Source of the DNA: Hypericum androsaemum
Taxonomy: Eukaryota; Streptophyta; Magnoliopsida; Malpighiales; Hypericaceae
Direction: 5' to 3'
Length of the DNA stretch: 64,000 bases
NCBI GenBank assembly: GCA_963995505.1
Contig: OZ023181.1
Location: forward strand, 12,334,221-12,398,220
Part shown: in pieces, positions 44,827 through 56,845 of the stretch
Layout: every line of letters starts with the position of its first letter
How positions within the stretch are numbered: position 1 is the first letter of the stretch
Notes under the pieces: model-generated
What the model was told of the DNA's origin: nothing
The model's database searches: none
Seen by the model: only the letters and a program-made list of their open reading frames with translations
Made by a program: the position numbers and the translations under genes

Positions 44827-45421
44827 GATGCACGCAATCTCCTGGATGCATGCGCACGTGAATTTCAAGCTTATCTTGGACATGCGTCCCTAAATTTTAG
44901 GAATTGCATCTACTATGTTTTAGGACGTGATATTTACTAGATATTCTATTAGTTATCTATGTTTAGATTGTTTTCCTACTTAGTTGAATATTTCGGCCAG
45001 AATCCCTTTAAATTAGGAAGGAGAATTTTGGCCAGCCTTGAACTCCTTATTTGGAGTTAGTTTTCGTTTAGGAAGTTGTAAGACTTATGGAGCCTATATA
45101 AAGAGGCATCCTCATTCAATAAAGATATAACAATTCGGAGAATTACTTAGCATTGGCTAATTGTGAGTTTAGATACTCGTTTGTTCTTGCTTAGGCTGGT
45201 GAGTCGTCTTGGCTAGAATTTATCTTTCACTTATCAAGCGGATCATCCATCCCCGCTCGTGGCGTGATACGACCTTAGGTCAAGGTTCAGAAGCTCTTGC
45301 AGCGGGTTAAGGTTCAATTTCGCGCCTTAGTTCTTGTGAGTTCTTTGTGAGTTGTGATCTGTTCCATTCTGAAGTAACAAACGGTCCGAGTTGTGAGTCT
45401 TTTCCGCTGAGATTCATATCA
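44601..45421 (+). repeat. 3' LTR of D (821 bp)
   Basis: Preceded by polypurine tract 44588-44599, followed by TSD GGAGA. Confidence 0.95.
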
Positions 45422-45426
45422 GGAGA

Positions 45427-48308
45427 ACACGTACGAAGTGATTAAAAATGGTCAGAAGTTCACGTTGCTTCCAAGAAAACCGAAGAATCTTGGCAAGAAG
45501 GGGAGCAACCTTGTGCAAATGGTGACGCTACTGACTTCGTTCAAGGAATTCCAACTCTCCCTAAAGGAGGCAGGAGTATGCCACGTCCTTCTATTGGACA
45601 ACAATCTGAAGCAAGACACAAGGAGCAAAGAAGTCTTTCCAAACGAAGTCCAAGTGCTCCTACGAGACTTCGCGGATGTCTTTCCCTCAGATCTGCCTAA
45701 GGGACTACCTCCTATGCGTGAAATTCAGCACAACATTGACCTTGTTCCAGGTGCCACCCTCCCGAATTTACCTCATTATAAAATGAGTCCTGAAGAGCAC
45801 AAAGTTTTAAAGTTGCAAGTGCAAGAGCTTCTGGAGCGTGGATCAATACGTGAGAGCCTTAGTCCTTGTGGAGTTCCTGCCTTGTTAGTTCCTAAAAAGG
45901 ATGGCTCTTGGCGGATGTGCGTGGACAGCAGAGCGATCAACAAGATCACAGTGGGGTATAGATTTCCTATCCCTAGACTTGAAGATATGCTTGATAATCT
46001 GAGTGGTTCCACTATTTTCTCTAAGATAGATTTAAAAAGTGGTTACCATCAGATTAGAATAAGGCCTGGTGATGAGTGGAAAACGGCCTTTAAGACCAAG
46101 GAGGGGCTGTACGAATGGTTGGTCATGCCATTCGGGTTGACAAATGCTCCTAGTACGTTTATGAGGCTGATGCACCAAGTTTTACGACCATTTCTTGATA
46201 AGTTTGTGGTGGTCTATTTTGATGACATTCTGGTGTATAGTAAGACGAAAGAAGATCATGTCAAGCACCTTCGTGAAGTCCTTGCCACCCTGAGGAGGAA
46301 TGAGCTGTATGCAAACCGTGCCAAGTGCACATTTTGGCAAGAAGAGCTTCTGTTCTTAGGATTTATCGTTGGAAAAGAAGGTGTACGAGCTGATCAAGCA
46401 AAGGTGGAAGCAATTCAAGCCTGGCCTCGGCCAAAAAGTGTCTCGCAAGTATGAAGTTTCCTTGGCTTGGCTTCATTTTGTAGGCGTTTCATACGTGGGT
46501 TTAGTGTGATCGCTGCCCCTATTACATCATTGCTTAAGAAGGGAGTGCCTTTTGAATGGAGTGAAGAAGTAGACAAAGCTTTTGCTACCTTGAAAGAACA
46601 ATTAAGCTCCGCACCAGTTCTGGCTCTTCCTGATTTTGGCAAGCTATTTGAAGTAGAAGTGGATGCTTCCGGAGTTGGCATAGGCGCTGTTCTTAGTCAA
46701 GAGAAGAGGCCTATTGCTTATTTCAGTGAAAAACTCAGCGAGCACAGGCAGACTTGGAGCACCTATGAAAAGGAGTTCTACGCTGTGTTTAGAGCATTGA
46801 AAACATGGGAGCACTACCTGGTGGGCAAGGAGTTTGTTTTGTACACGGATCATCGTGCTTTGAAGTTTCTGAATGATCAAACACGATTGGCAAGCCATAT
46901 GCATGCGAGGTGGTCAACTTATTTGCAACGTTTTCCTTTCAAGATTGCGCACAAGAGTGGTAAGACCAACCTGGTTGCTGATGCACTTAGTAGGAGGGTC
47001 TTATTGCTCACGGAGCTTAAGAGTGAGATCACGGCTTTTGAGAGCCTTCGTGAGCTCTATGAAGAAGATGAGGACTTTGGTGCAATCTGGAAGTCGTGCA
47101 AGGGAGGGAAGGGCGTGCGAGACTACCACATGCATGATGGGTATCTTATGAAGGGAAATCAGTTGTGTGTGCCAAAGACTTCATTGAGAGAACATTTAGT
47201 GTGGGAATTGCACGGAGGAGGGCTGTCCGCACATTTGGGGCGTGATAAAACACTTGCTGCTGTGTCTTCACGTTTCTATTGGCCTAGAATCAGCAAGGAC
47301 GTGGAGAGGATGGTTAGACACTGCCGTGTGTGTCAAGAAACCAAGGGGCAAGTACAAAACACCGGGCTGTACACCCCTCTCCCGATTCCGAAGCAAGTGT
47401 GGGAGGACTTGAGCATGGATTTCGTGCTTGGCTTGCCTCGCACCCCGCGTGGCTTTGACTCTATTTTTGTTGTGGTAGACAGGTTGTCAAAGATGTCCCA
47501 TTTCATACCATGCCGCAAGACATCAGATGCCACGGGAGTTGCAAGACTATTCTTTAAAGAGATAGTTCGCCTACACGGAGTTCCTCGAACCATCACATCT
47601 GATCGTGACAAGAAGTTCCTCTCTAGCTTTTGGCAAACATTGTGGCGAATGTTTGATGCGACTTTGCAATTCAGCACCACGGCACACCCTCAGACGAATG
47701 GGCAAACGGAGGCCACAAATCGCACACTCGGAAGCATGCTACGAAGCCTATGTCACGAGAAGAAAAGGCAATGGGATCTCGCAATCCCTATTGCTGAGTT
47801 TGCATACAACGGAGCAGTCCACCGTTCTACAGGAGAGTCACCTTTCTCATTGGTGTATATTAAGGTTCCTAATCACCTTGTTGATGTTTCTAGCATTTGC
47901 AAGCCAACAGGAGCAAATGCAACCGCGGTGACATTCGCTGAGCATGCACATGATGTGTTGGAGGCTGTTAAGAAGAGGTTGGCTATGACTTATGCCAAGG
48001 AGAAGGCCAAAGTGGATGCTCACCGAAGAGTGCAACTTTTCCAACCTGGAGAAGAGGTGATGGTGTACTTCAGGAAGGAGCGGATGCCCTCCCATTTAGG
48101 AGGCAAGTTGCAACAGCGAAGATTTGGACCCTACAAAGTGCTAAGAAGGGTGAATGACAATGCGTATGTGATCGATTTGCCGGACGAGTTTGGCATCTCC
48201 AAAACTTTTAATGTGGCCGATTTGACACCATACTACAATCCCTTGCCTTTGCCTTCACGACTAGCGACTCGAGACGAGTCCAATTTTAAGAAGGGGAGGC
48301 TGACGTAG
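45427..48308 (+). pseudogene. pol of C2, second part, one stop
   Basis: Continues C2 in frame after D: RT ([12 protein letters not shown]), RNase H (DASGVGIG), integrase HHCC and D-D-E, GPY/F-like [14 protein letters not shown], ending [19 protein letters not shown] at TAG 48306-48308, eight bases into the 3' LTR. A single TGA at 46452-46454 replaces an Arg codon in the RT/connection region (SQVRSFLGL in C1). In the integrase the Asp of QTDGQTE is Asn (QTNGQTE, near 47695). No chromodomain follows. Confidence 0.92.
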
Positions 48309-48814
48309 GACGTCCCAAATCAAGGTACAAGGACGAGCACACGGGTGTGCATGAGCTGCATGGGATCCTCAAGTCGGTTACTTAATGGTTGCTTTTATTT
48401 CCGAATCTGGATTGTAATAATTAGGACATGTTTCGTTTTCTTTCCTTCTGTTGTTAAAGGGGGTTTAGCAACTAATAATGAGGCGTGTTAATGATAGTTA
48501 TGGCTGTCCTAATATGGACGTGGGAAGGGAAAAGATTGTAACAGCTGGAGCCTTAATTTCTGGCTGGAATTTAGCTCGTTTAAATTGAGCATCACAAAGA
48601 AGGAAATGACATGTTGGATTAATCTAGAATATTCTGAATTTGCTAAGGCAAGGAGGAGCACGTTTCGTGCCTGTTGTTCTTTTCGCCATTGATTGGCCGC
48701 CTAGCAATAGGCAAGCCTCAATCACCCTACGTAAGTTGGTGATTGTTGTAACTCTTTCCTTGAGTTCGTTCCAGAATTCACAAACACACAAGTCAATTCC
48801 GCTGTGCTACATTA
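48301..48814 (+). repeat. 3' LTR of C2 (514 bp)
   Basis: Preceded by polypurine tract 48288-48299. Ends ...CTACATTA, then TSD CGGGT and the rest of the E LTR. Confidence 0.94.
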
Positions 48815-48819
48815 CGGGT

Positions 48820-48932
48820 TGAGGTACAAATTCGTGCCTTAGTTCGTGTAAGTTCTTGTGAGTTGTGATCTGTTCCATTCTAAAGTAACAAACGGTCCGA
48901 GTTGTGAATCTTTTCCGCGGAGATTCATATCA
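48820..48932 (+). repeat. 3' LTR of E, right part (113 bp)
   Basis: Completes the E LTR to ATTCATATCA; with 36158-36849 it gives 805 bp, the same as the 5' LTR. Followed by TSD GAGGT. Confidence 0.94.
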
Positions 48933-48937
48933 GAGGT

Positions 48938-49187
48938 GATGGTGTACTTCAGGAAGGAGCGGATGCCCTCCCATTTAGGAGGCAAGTTGCAACAACGAAG
49001 ATTTGGACCCTACAAAGTGCTAAGAAGGGTGAATGACAATGCGTATGTGATCGATTTGCCAGACGAGTTTGGCATCTCCAAAACTTTTAATGTGGCCGAT
49101 TTGACACCATACTACAATCCCTTGCCTTTGCCTTCCAGACTAGCAACTCGAGACGAGTCCAATTTTAAGAAGGGGAGGCTGACGTAG
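48938..49187 (+). CDS. C1 pol, C-terminal end
   Basis: Last ~83 codons of C1 integrase after the E insertion, in frame with 26036-30114: [36 protein letters not shown], ending at TAG 49185-49187, just inside the 3' LTR. It is not translatable on its own as part of pol. Confidence 0.9.
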
Positions 49188-49691
49188 GACGTCCCAAATC
49201 AAGGTACAAGGACGTGCACAAGGGTGTGCATGAGCTGCATGGGATCCTCAAGTCGTTTATTTAATGTGTTGCTTTTATTTCCAAATCTGGATTGTAATAA
49301 TTAGGACATGTTTCGTTTTCTTTCTTTCTGTTGCTAAAGGGGGTTTAGCAACTAATAATGAGGCGTGTTAATGTTAGTTATGGCTGTCCTAATATGGACG
49401 TGGGAGGGGGAAAGATTGTAACAGCTGGAGCCTTAATTTCTGGCTGGAATTTAGCTCGTTTAAATTGAGCATCACAAAGAAGGAAAGGACATGTTGAATT
49501 AATCCAGAATATTCTGAGTTTGCTAAGGCAAAGAGGAGCACGTTTTGTGCTTGTTGTTTTCTGCCTTTGATTGGCCGCCTAGCAATAGGCAAACCTCAGT
49601 CACCCTACGAAAGTTGGTGATTGTTGTAGATCTTCATTGTGTTCGTTCCAGAATTCACCAACACACAAGTTAATTCCGCTGTGCAACATTA
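49180..49691 (+). repeat. 3' LTR of C1 (512 bp)
   Basis: Preceded by polypurine tract 49167-49178 and followed by TSD TCTTT and the array. Confidence 0.94.
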
Positions 49692-52626
49692 TCTTTCCTT
49701 TTCTTGCATCATCTTTCCTTTCCTTTCCTTGACTTTCCTTCCATTTTCTTCGCTTATCTTGCCTTTTCCTTGCCTTTTCTTGCCTCTTCATTACTTATAA
49801 AGTCTTATCTTTCCTAATCTTGCTTTTTCTTAAATTTTCTTGCCTTTTCCTTGCCTTTTCTCTCCTTTTCTTGCCTTTTCCTTGCCTATTCTTTCCTTTT
49901 CTTTCCTTTTCTTTCCATTTCTTTCCTTTTCTTACCCTTATCTTTCCTTGTCTTTCCTTTTCTTTCCTTTGCTTGCATATTCTTGCCTTTTCTTTCCTTT
50001 CCTTGACTTTTCTTGCCTTTTCGTGCCTTTTCTTTCCTTTCCTTGCCTTTTCATGCCTTTTCCTTGCCTTTTCTTACGTTTTCCTGGCCCTTTCTTGCCT
50101 TATCTTGCATTTTCTTAACTTTTCCATGCTTTTTGTTTCCTTTTCTCTCCTTATCTTGCCTCTTCTTGCCTCATCTTTCCTTTTCTTGCCTTTTCTTCCC
50201 TTTTCTTGCCTTATCTTGCCTTTTCTTGTCTTTGATTTCCTTATCTTGGCTTATCTTGCCCTTTCTTGCCTTTCCTTGCCTTAGCTTGCCTTTTTATTCC
50301 TTATCTTGCCTTTTCTTACCTTACCATGCCTTTTCATTCCTTTTCTTTGCCTTTTCTTTCCTTATCTTGCCTTTTCTTACCTTTTCCTTGCCTTTTCTTT
50401 CCTTATCTTGCCTTATCTTACGTTTTCTTGCCTTTTCCTTACCGTTTCTTTCCTTTTCTTGCCTTATCTTACCTTTTCTTCCCTTACCTTGCCTTTTCTT
50501 TCCTTTCCTTGCCTTATCTTGCCTTTTCCTTGCCTTTTCTTTCCTTTTCTTGCCTTATCATGCCTTTTCCTTGCCTTTTCTTTTCCTTTTATTGCCTTAT
50601 CTTGCCTGTTCTTTTCTTTTCTTTCCTTTTCTTGCCTTTTCATGCCAATTCTTGCCTTTTATTGTCTCATCTTTCCTTTTCTAGCCTTATCTTGCCTTAT
50701 CTTCCCTTTTCTAGCCTTATCTTGCCTTTTCTTGCCTTTTCTTTCCATTCTTTGCCTTATCTTGCTTTTTCTTACCTTTTCTTTCCTTTTCTTGCCTTAT
50801 CATGCCTTATCTTGCCTTTTTCTTGCCTTTTCCTTGCCTTTTCTTTCCTTTTATTGCCTTATCTTGCCTGTTCTTTTCTTTTCTTTCCTTTTCTTGCCTT
50901 ATCTTGTCTTTTCTTACCTTTTCCTTGCCTTTTCTTTCCTTATCTTGCCTTTTCTTGCCTTATCTTACATTTTCTTGCCTTTTCCTTGCCGTTTCTTTCC
51001 TTTTCTTGCCTTATCTTACCTTTTCTTTCCTTTTCTTGCCTTATCGTGCCTTTGCTTGCCTTTTCTTGCCTTTTCTTGCCTTATCTTTCCTTTTCATTTC
51101 TTTTCTTGCTTTTTCATGCCTTTTCTTGCCTTATCACGCCTTATCTTTCCTTATCTTTCCTTTTCTTACCTTTTCTTGCCTTATCTTTTCTTTTCTTAAC
51201 TTTTCTTACCTTTTCTTGCCATATCTTTCCTTATCTTTCCTTTTCTTGCATTTTAATGCCTTGTCCTTACCTTTTCTTGCCTTATCTTGCCTTTTCTTTC
51301 CTATTCTTGCCTTTTCTTGTCTTTTCTTGTCTTTTCTTGGCTTATCTTGCCTTTTCTTAACTTATCTTCCATTTTCTTACATTTTTCATTCCTTTTTTTG
51401 CCTTATCTTGCCTTTTCTTTGCCTTTTCCTTGCCTTTTCTTTCCTTTTCTTGCCTTATCTTTTCTTTTTTGCCTCATCTTTCCTTTCTTTGACTTTCCTT
51501 CCCTTTTCTTGGCGTTTCTTTCCTAATCTTGCCTTTTCCTTGCCTTTTCTTTCCTTTTCATGTCTTATCAAGTCTTATCTATCCTTATCTTGCCTTTTCA
51601 TACCTTTTCTTGCCTTTTCATACCTTTTCTTGCCTTTTCTTGCATTATCTTTCCTTATCTTTCCTTTTTTTTCCTTTTCCTTGCCTATTCTTGCCTTTTC
51701 TCTCCATTTCTTTCCTTTTCTTGCCTTATCTTGCCTTTTCCTTGCCCTTTCTTGCCTTTTCTTTCCTTTTCTTAAGTTTTCCATGCCTTTTCTTTCCTTT
51801 TCTCTCCTTATCTTGCCTTTTCTTGCCTCATCTTTCCTTTTCTTGCCTTTCCTTCCCTTTTCTTGCCTCACCTTTCGTTTTCTTGCCTTTTCTTGTCTTT
51901 ACTTTACTTATCTTGCCTTATCTTGCCCTTTCTTGCCTTTTCTTGCCTTAGCTTATCTTTTTATTCCTTATCTTGCCTTTTCTTACCATACCATGCCTTT
52001 TCTTAACTTTTCATGCCCTTTCTTACCTTTTCTTGCCTTTTCCTTGCCTTTTCTTTCCTTATCTAACCTTTTCTTCCCTTTTCCTTGCCTTTTCTTTCCT
52101 TTCCTTTTCTTTCCTTTCCTTTTCTTGCCTTTTCCTTTCCGTTTCTTTCCTTTTCTTGCCTTATCATGCCTTATCTTGCCTTTTCTTTCCTTACCTTGCC
52201 TTTTCTTTCCTTTTATTGCCTTATCTTGCCTTTTCTTTCCTTTTCCTTGCCTTTTCTTTCCTTTTCTTGACTTATCATGCCTTATCTTGCCTTTTCTTGC
52301 CTTTTCTTGCCTTTTCCTTGCCCTTTCTTTCCTTTTATTGCCTTATCTTTCCTTTTCTTTCCTTTTCTTGCCTTTTCATGCTGATTCTTGCCTTTTCTTG
52401 CCTTATCTTCCCTTTTCTTGCCTTTTCATGCCTTTTCCATGCCTTATCTTGCCTTTTCTTGAATTGCCATGCCTTTTTTTTGCCTTATCTTTCCTTTTCT
52501 TGCCTTTTCTTGCCTCATCTTGCCTTTTCTTTCCTTTTCTTGCCTTATTATGTCTTATCTTTTCTTATCTTGCCTTTTATTACCTTTTCTTGCCTTTTCA
52601 TGCCTTTTCTTGCCTTTTCATGCCTT
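49692..52626 (+). repeat. 10-bp tandem array, block 3
   Basis: About 2.9 kb in the same orientation and with the same unit types as block 1. A longer segment near 50590-50640 recurs near 50850-50900, so units are also copied in blocks. Stop-free frames up to 672 codons here are artefacts of the repeat. Confidence 0.95.
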
Positions 52627-53568
52627 ATGTTGGAAGAACATCACAAACATCTCAGATTGGTATTGTTAATAATGTGAAAACACCAAGTACGTGTCAAGTT
52701 TTCTATGATTTAGTTTTGGATGCAAAATGTATTGGTTCTCAGGCTTGTTCTGCCCAAGAGTGGGTTCGAGGTGTGACATTATACAACAAGAAAATGTGCC
52801 TATGTTTGTGGTTCAAATAAAGAAGAATGAGAAAAATTATCCAGAGATAAAAACCATGGTCTTTGCACTTAAGGCACAAAGGCATATTTCATATGAAGAG
52901 AAGTTGGAGATCATTTGTTTTGGATTACAAAATTTTGTGAAGTAAGAGTTAAGTTAGAATTTGAGACTATTAAGGAATTGCCTAAGCTTGTGACATAAGT
53001 TCACATTTGACCTATCTTTTGAGATTGAGTTATGGAATCTCAATGTAAGAACCTAAGGACTAGTGAGCTTGTGATACAAGTTTGAAATGATGGATTAACA
53101 AGCTTCCGGCTTTGAAAAAATGGCGTATCGTATTTTGGTGGTATGGATATAAGAGATGTAGCATGGTAGTATGAGATGATCAAGATGAATGTATTTGGAG
53201 AGCTTCCAATTACTCGTAGGAGTTATGGTTCTACGTGGGTGGTAGTGGATAAATTGACTAAGTCACCTTATTTCTTTGGGCAAAGAGAACTTATGATACT
53301 GATAAGTTCCCTCAGTGACTCAAATGTTTAAAGATATGATGTGAGCTATTGTGATCAACATTCGGGGAAGTTAGGACCATTATGATTATGATGGACATTT
53401 CAAGATTAGGTGATGGACATTGGAGATAAGTAAGGACCACTCAACTTGCAAAGGGCATATGAGACTTACAAGACACATTTTGAAATAGTCACACCTATTG
53501 CACAGCAATGTGAGTGAACTTTCAAATGGAAGTAAATTCGGGGACGAATTTTTATAAGGAGGGGAGAA
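52627..53568 (+). pseudogene. Element K: decayed pol end of a Tekay/Del-like gypsy element
   Basis: It starts abruptly at the array border. Eroded RNase H is readable at about 52800-52900 (NEKNYPEIKTMVFALKAQRH, where intact elements have a KNYPTHDLEL-like stretch) and eroded integrase at about 53195-53300 (STWVVVDKLTKSPYF). Frames are broken throughout by stops and indels. The last bases, AATTCGGGGACGAATTTTTA then the polypurine tract at 53556-53568, are the usual end of this group's pol before an LTR starting TGTAATACCC. The 5' LTR, gag, protease and RT are absent. Confidence 0.75.
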
Positions 53569-56040
53569 TGTAATACCCTAGTCCTTTAATTATATTTGTC
53601 TAACTTAAGTGAAGTATACTTAGTCGTAATGACATATTGGATTCATATTTGGAGTGAGATTGCTATGTAAATAGAGTGGCAATGATAGTGGGAAGGAATG
53701 CATTTGATATCTCGGACTACCTCAGATATGCTGCGATAAATTGAACATAACTTCTTCATCCGGGTTCAAAAAAGATGATTCAAAATGGTGTTGAAAGGTA
53801 AGATATGGATTTATAAGCTTCGAAAGACATTGACTTTGTCATGTTAGCAATTTGGATCAAGCCTAGCAAGTGGATAAACAATATATTGTGTTGTCGGCTC
53901 CTGAAGTGCTTCGGTTGGACTTCTCGGTCTTTATTTCAACAAGAATTTAAGTTCCTATGCTTTTATGATGTGTGTATAGACATGATTTAATCTTCTAAGA
54001 ATTTTAGATCAATCTCAACAAAGCCTACTCAAATAATTCTCAAGTGTTATGAAGTTAGTTGGTCAAGTTTGGACAGCATTGACACGTGTTCGGTAAATTG
54101 GACACATCTTCCTCAATTTTGCCCCAAATAGTACAAGTAAATATGATCCTGAAACTAGACACATATATCTACAATTGAGTAGAAAACCATTGCGGATAAA
54201 AAGCAACGTAGGTTGGTAAAAAATGGGACTCAAGGTGCTGCATCCTGATTGGACCCCTTGGAAAAGCCATCCAATCACCTTTTACCACTTGGAAATTTGT
54301 TAGAATTAGTTGAGGACGTGAGTCATGCTGAATGGTGACTTACCTACACTCTTTTAGAACTCAGAAAATTAAAGGAAGAGGCAAGAAACTCTGGAGATAA
54401 GCCACAAAATGAAAGAGAAGAAAAAGAAGAGAGAGAGATAGAAGAAAGAGAAAGAAGTAGGTCAACAAAAAATGATTCGGTTAGTGGGCCTCCGCTTTGA
54501 TTTGGACTTTTCTCCCTTCATAAACGTTGTAGATGACTCAAATAGCTTTCCAACGGTATATTATATGTCCTATTTGGATTAAGGAATCAATGAGAAATTG
54601 GTTTTGAATGGCAGACTAATAACTGGAGTATATAAGTGAGCTGGTGGACAAAGAAATGTTCAGTAAGTGTCCTTTGGCTTAGAATTGGACTTCCATTCTT
54701 CATGAGAGTTGTAAAGGACGTCAAGAGCTTTCTAACCATATATGATTGGTCATAATTGGATAAAGGAATCGACCTGAAATATATTTTGAACTACAGACTA
54801 TTTGTTGGAGTATACAGTCTAGGTGGTGGAAGAAGAAGTTCTTGTTAAGTATATTTGGACTCCGAATTAGACTTTTGTGCCTTCATACAGTTTGTAGAGG
54901 AGTTAAATACCTTTCTAATGGTATATTATATGTTCTGTTTAGATTAAGGAATCATTGTCAAAACTTGGTTGAAAGTCAGACTGACTGACTGATTTTAGAA
55001 TCAAAGGTGGTCAAGAGTAACAACTTGGTAAGTAATTTCTTTGGACTTCTAAGTTGATTTTTAGACTCGGTGTAATCATGAAAGAATAGAGCAGTGGTAT
55101 ATTGATGAAGATATGTACTTAGTTTTGTGTGATATTGAGTTATAAGGGCTGCTTACCGAAGTTAGTGTGAATGGCCTTATCTTGTACTCGGTGTGTGTTC
55201 GGTTGGCCAAAATAGATCTTTTTATGAAATTATGGTCACTAACAATTGTTGTACATGTTGGTAAGTTAATAATGGACGAGTGACTGAAAGGATGCAAGCG
55301 ACTTTGATGGACTTAAGTTATTTTTGACGTTGGTTGTCGATTGTACCAAAGTTGGTTATTTTTAAGTGTTGGAAGTGATTTGCTTGGGGAAGTGAGGAGC
55401 TGACCTCACTTTGTGATTGGGAATTGTTATACAGAGTATGTGAAGCTTCCACTAGGTTCTTGGTGGAAGAAATAAGCTTGGAAAGAAGGGTGGACCAAGG
55501 TACAAAATGAAAGTAGAATTGAATTAGGAATGAGCATTCGCGGAGCGATCTTCATTAGAGTAAGCATATAGATCATGCCAGCTTTGGTTTGTTTGGTACA
55601 TGTGCATGTTCATACTTAAGTATGTGCGTCTCATGCATATGAGTTTTATTTATGAATTCGTCTTGTTCATATGTGTTATGTTTGGTCTTACTTGGGTCAG
55701 ATTTGTGAAATGTGTGGCATATGTGTATGGCCAGCTAGAAAATATGTGTTTCCTAGCTTGGGGCTACTTTGATATGTATGTGAATATGTGACCAATATGT
55801 TTTGGTCTATGTGAATTTTGGTATGTCTGGTACGTTGTTTGTGAATGGCGGATGATGAAGTCTACCCATGACCAACCGGGGCTGTTAGCATATGTGCACA
55901 TATACTGAGGATACAAGGATTCTGATATGATATGATATGATATATTTGGCCGGCGGGTTAGTGACACTATCTAGACCTATCTGAAGTCCATCCGATATGT
56001 GTTATATATTTGTGAAGGTCTATCTGAAATTTTGGTTATG
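53569..56040 (+). repeat. 3' LTR of K, left part
   Basis: Starts TGTAATACCC, typical of Tekay/Del-like LTRs. It is interrupted by J at TTATG (56036-56040). No genes are seen; the short frames are chance. With the right part the LTR is about 2.88 kb. Confidence 0.82.
54495..55030 (+). repeat. Three diverged ~183-bp subrepeats in the K LTR
   Basis: Units begin near 54500, 54682 and 54866, each with TTGGACTT(or TTAGACTT)...CCTTCAT...GTTGTA...CTTTC, then an ATATATG/ATTATATG block, a GGATTAAGGAATC-like block and a GAGTATA stretch. Confidence 0.7.
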
Positions 56041-56831
56041 TGATGTGAGCACACCTACGAACACACCTACATTCAAGCCACAAGACTCACGGCAAGTGCA
56101 CATACCAATTGGACCGGTGACACGAGCAAGAGCCAAAAAGTTTCAGGCAGAATTTAATGGATTAATGCAAGAAGTCTGGGCTCAAGATGGTGCGTACAAG
56201 TGCAAGGACGTGCATGAGGCCCACGCAAAGGCCATGCACGTAATAGAGGCTATTTTGGAAGCTTGATATGCACGCAAACTTCTGGATGCATGCGCACATG
56301 GAGAATCAGAAAGAATCAACCTATTTAGGCCGTGCATCTACTTGTTAGGACGTGCAACTATTAGTTATTCTATTAGATATTATTTGCTTAGATTATTTCC
56401 TATTTTAGTTGAATAATTCGGCCAGAATATTCTTAGATTAGGAAAGAGAGTTTTGGCCAGCTTTTGAACTCCTTTTAAGGAGTTAGCTTGTTTAGGAATA
56501 CTTTGGTACTTTGGAGCCTATATAAAGAGGTCTCCTAGCAATAAAACGGACACAACTTTTGAGATTGATAATTTTGTGAGTTAGATACTCCTTATGTGTT
56601 CTTGCTAATTGCTGGATTGCTTAGCTTGAGCGAAACTTTTCACTTATCAAACGATTCATCCATCATCGTTTGTGGCGTGGTTCGACTTGGATCATAGGTT
56701 CTCAAATTTCCATTGCTTGGGTTGCGGATGTCCTAGACCAAGGTTCTTGCAAGGCTCGAGTTCGGGGGTTGCGGTCTCTTCCATCCATAGTAGCACGGTC
56801 CGTTGTGAATCTCCTGCCGAGGTTCATATCA
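56041..56831 (+). repeat. 5' LTR of J (791 bp)
   Basis: TGATGTGAGCACACC...GGTTCATATCA, TATATAAA at 56519-56526, AATAAA following. Confidence 0.93.
56648..56672 (+). promoter_or_regulatory. LTR stem-loop, element J
   Basis: CAAACGAT pairs perfectly with ATCGTTTG (8 bp, 9-base loop). Relative to E two pairs (G-C to A-T) are changed on both sides. Confidence 0.65.
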
Positions 56832-56833
56832 TT

Positions 56834-56845
56834 TGGTATCAAAGC
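56834..56845 (+). other. Primer-binding site of J, one mismatch
   Basis: TGGTATCAAAGC, differing from the TGGTATCAGAGC of all other copies at one base. Confidence 0.85.

Larger units (their letters stand above)
39117..45421 (+). mobile_element. Element D: innermost CRM-like element, defective
   Basis: LTRs 39117-39937 and 44601-45421 (821 bp, about four differences by eye), TSD GGAGA at 39112-39116 and 45422-45426 within C2. At 6305 bp it is shorter than B because of a 22-bp gag deletion and a 438-bp RT deletion. Confidence 0.96.
36850..48814 (+). mobile_element. Element C2: third level of the nest
   Basis: LTRs 36850-37363 and 48301-48814 (514 bp, about two differences), TSD CGGGT at 36845-36849 and 48815-48819 inside the E 3' LTR. 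Same family as C1. Its gag is interrupted by D. Confidence 0.95.
30115..48932 (+). mobile_element. Element E: CRM-like element, second level of the nest
   Basis: 5' LTR 30115-30919; 3' LTR 36158-36849 continuing 48820-48932; TSD GAGGT at 30110-30114 and 48933-48937 in the integrase of C1. Its 3' LTR is split by C2. The two LTRs differ at about four sites by eye. Confidence 0.95.
25222..49691 (+). mobile_element. Element C1: outer gypsy element of the nest
   Basis: LTRs 25222-25733 and 49180-49691 (512 bp, about three differences by eye), TSD TCTTT at 25217-25221 and 49692-49696, inserted in the 10-bp array. Its pol is interrupted by E at 30115-48932. Once E is removed the main frame is continuous. 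Confidence 0.95.

Noticed and set aside
49820..52820. Open frames of 154 to 672 codons in array block 3
   Set aside because: Same cause as in block 1; composition follows the repeat, with no domain or proper gene context.
55600..55791. 63-codon ORF in the K LTR
   Set aside because: Short, no recognisable motif, inside a decayed LTR.
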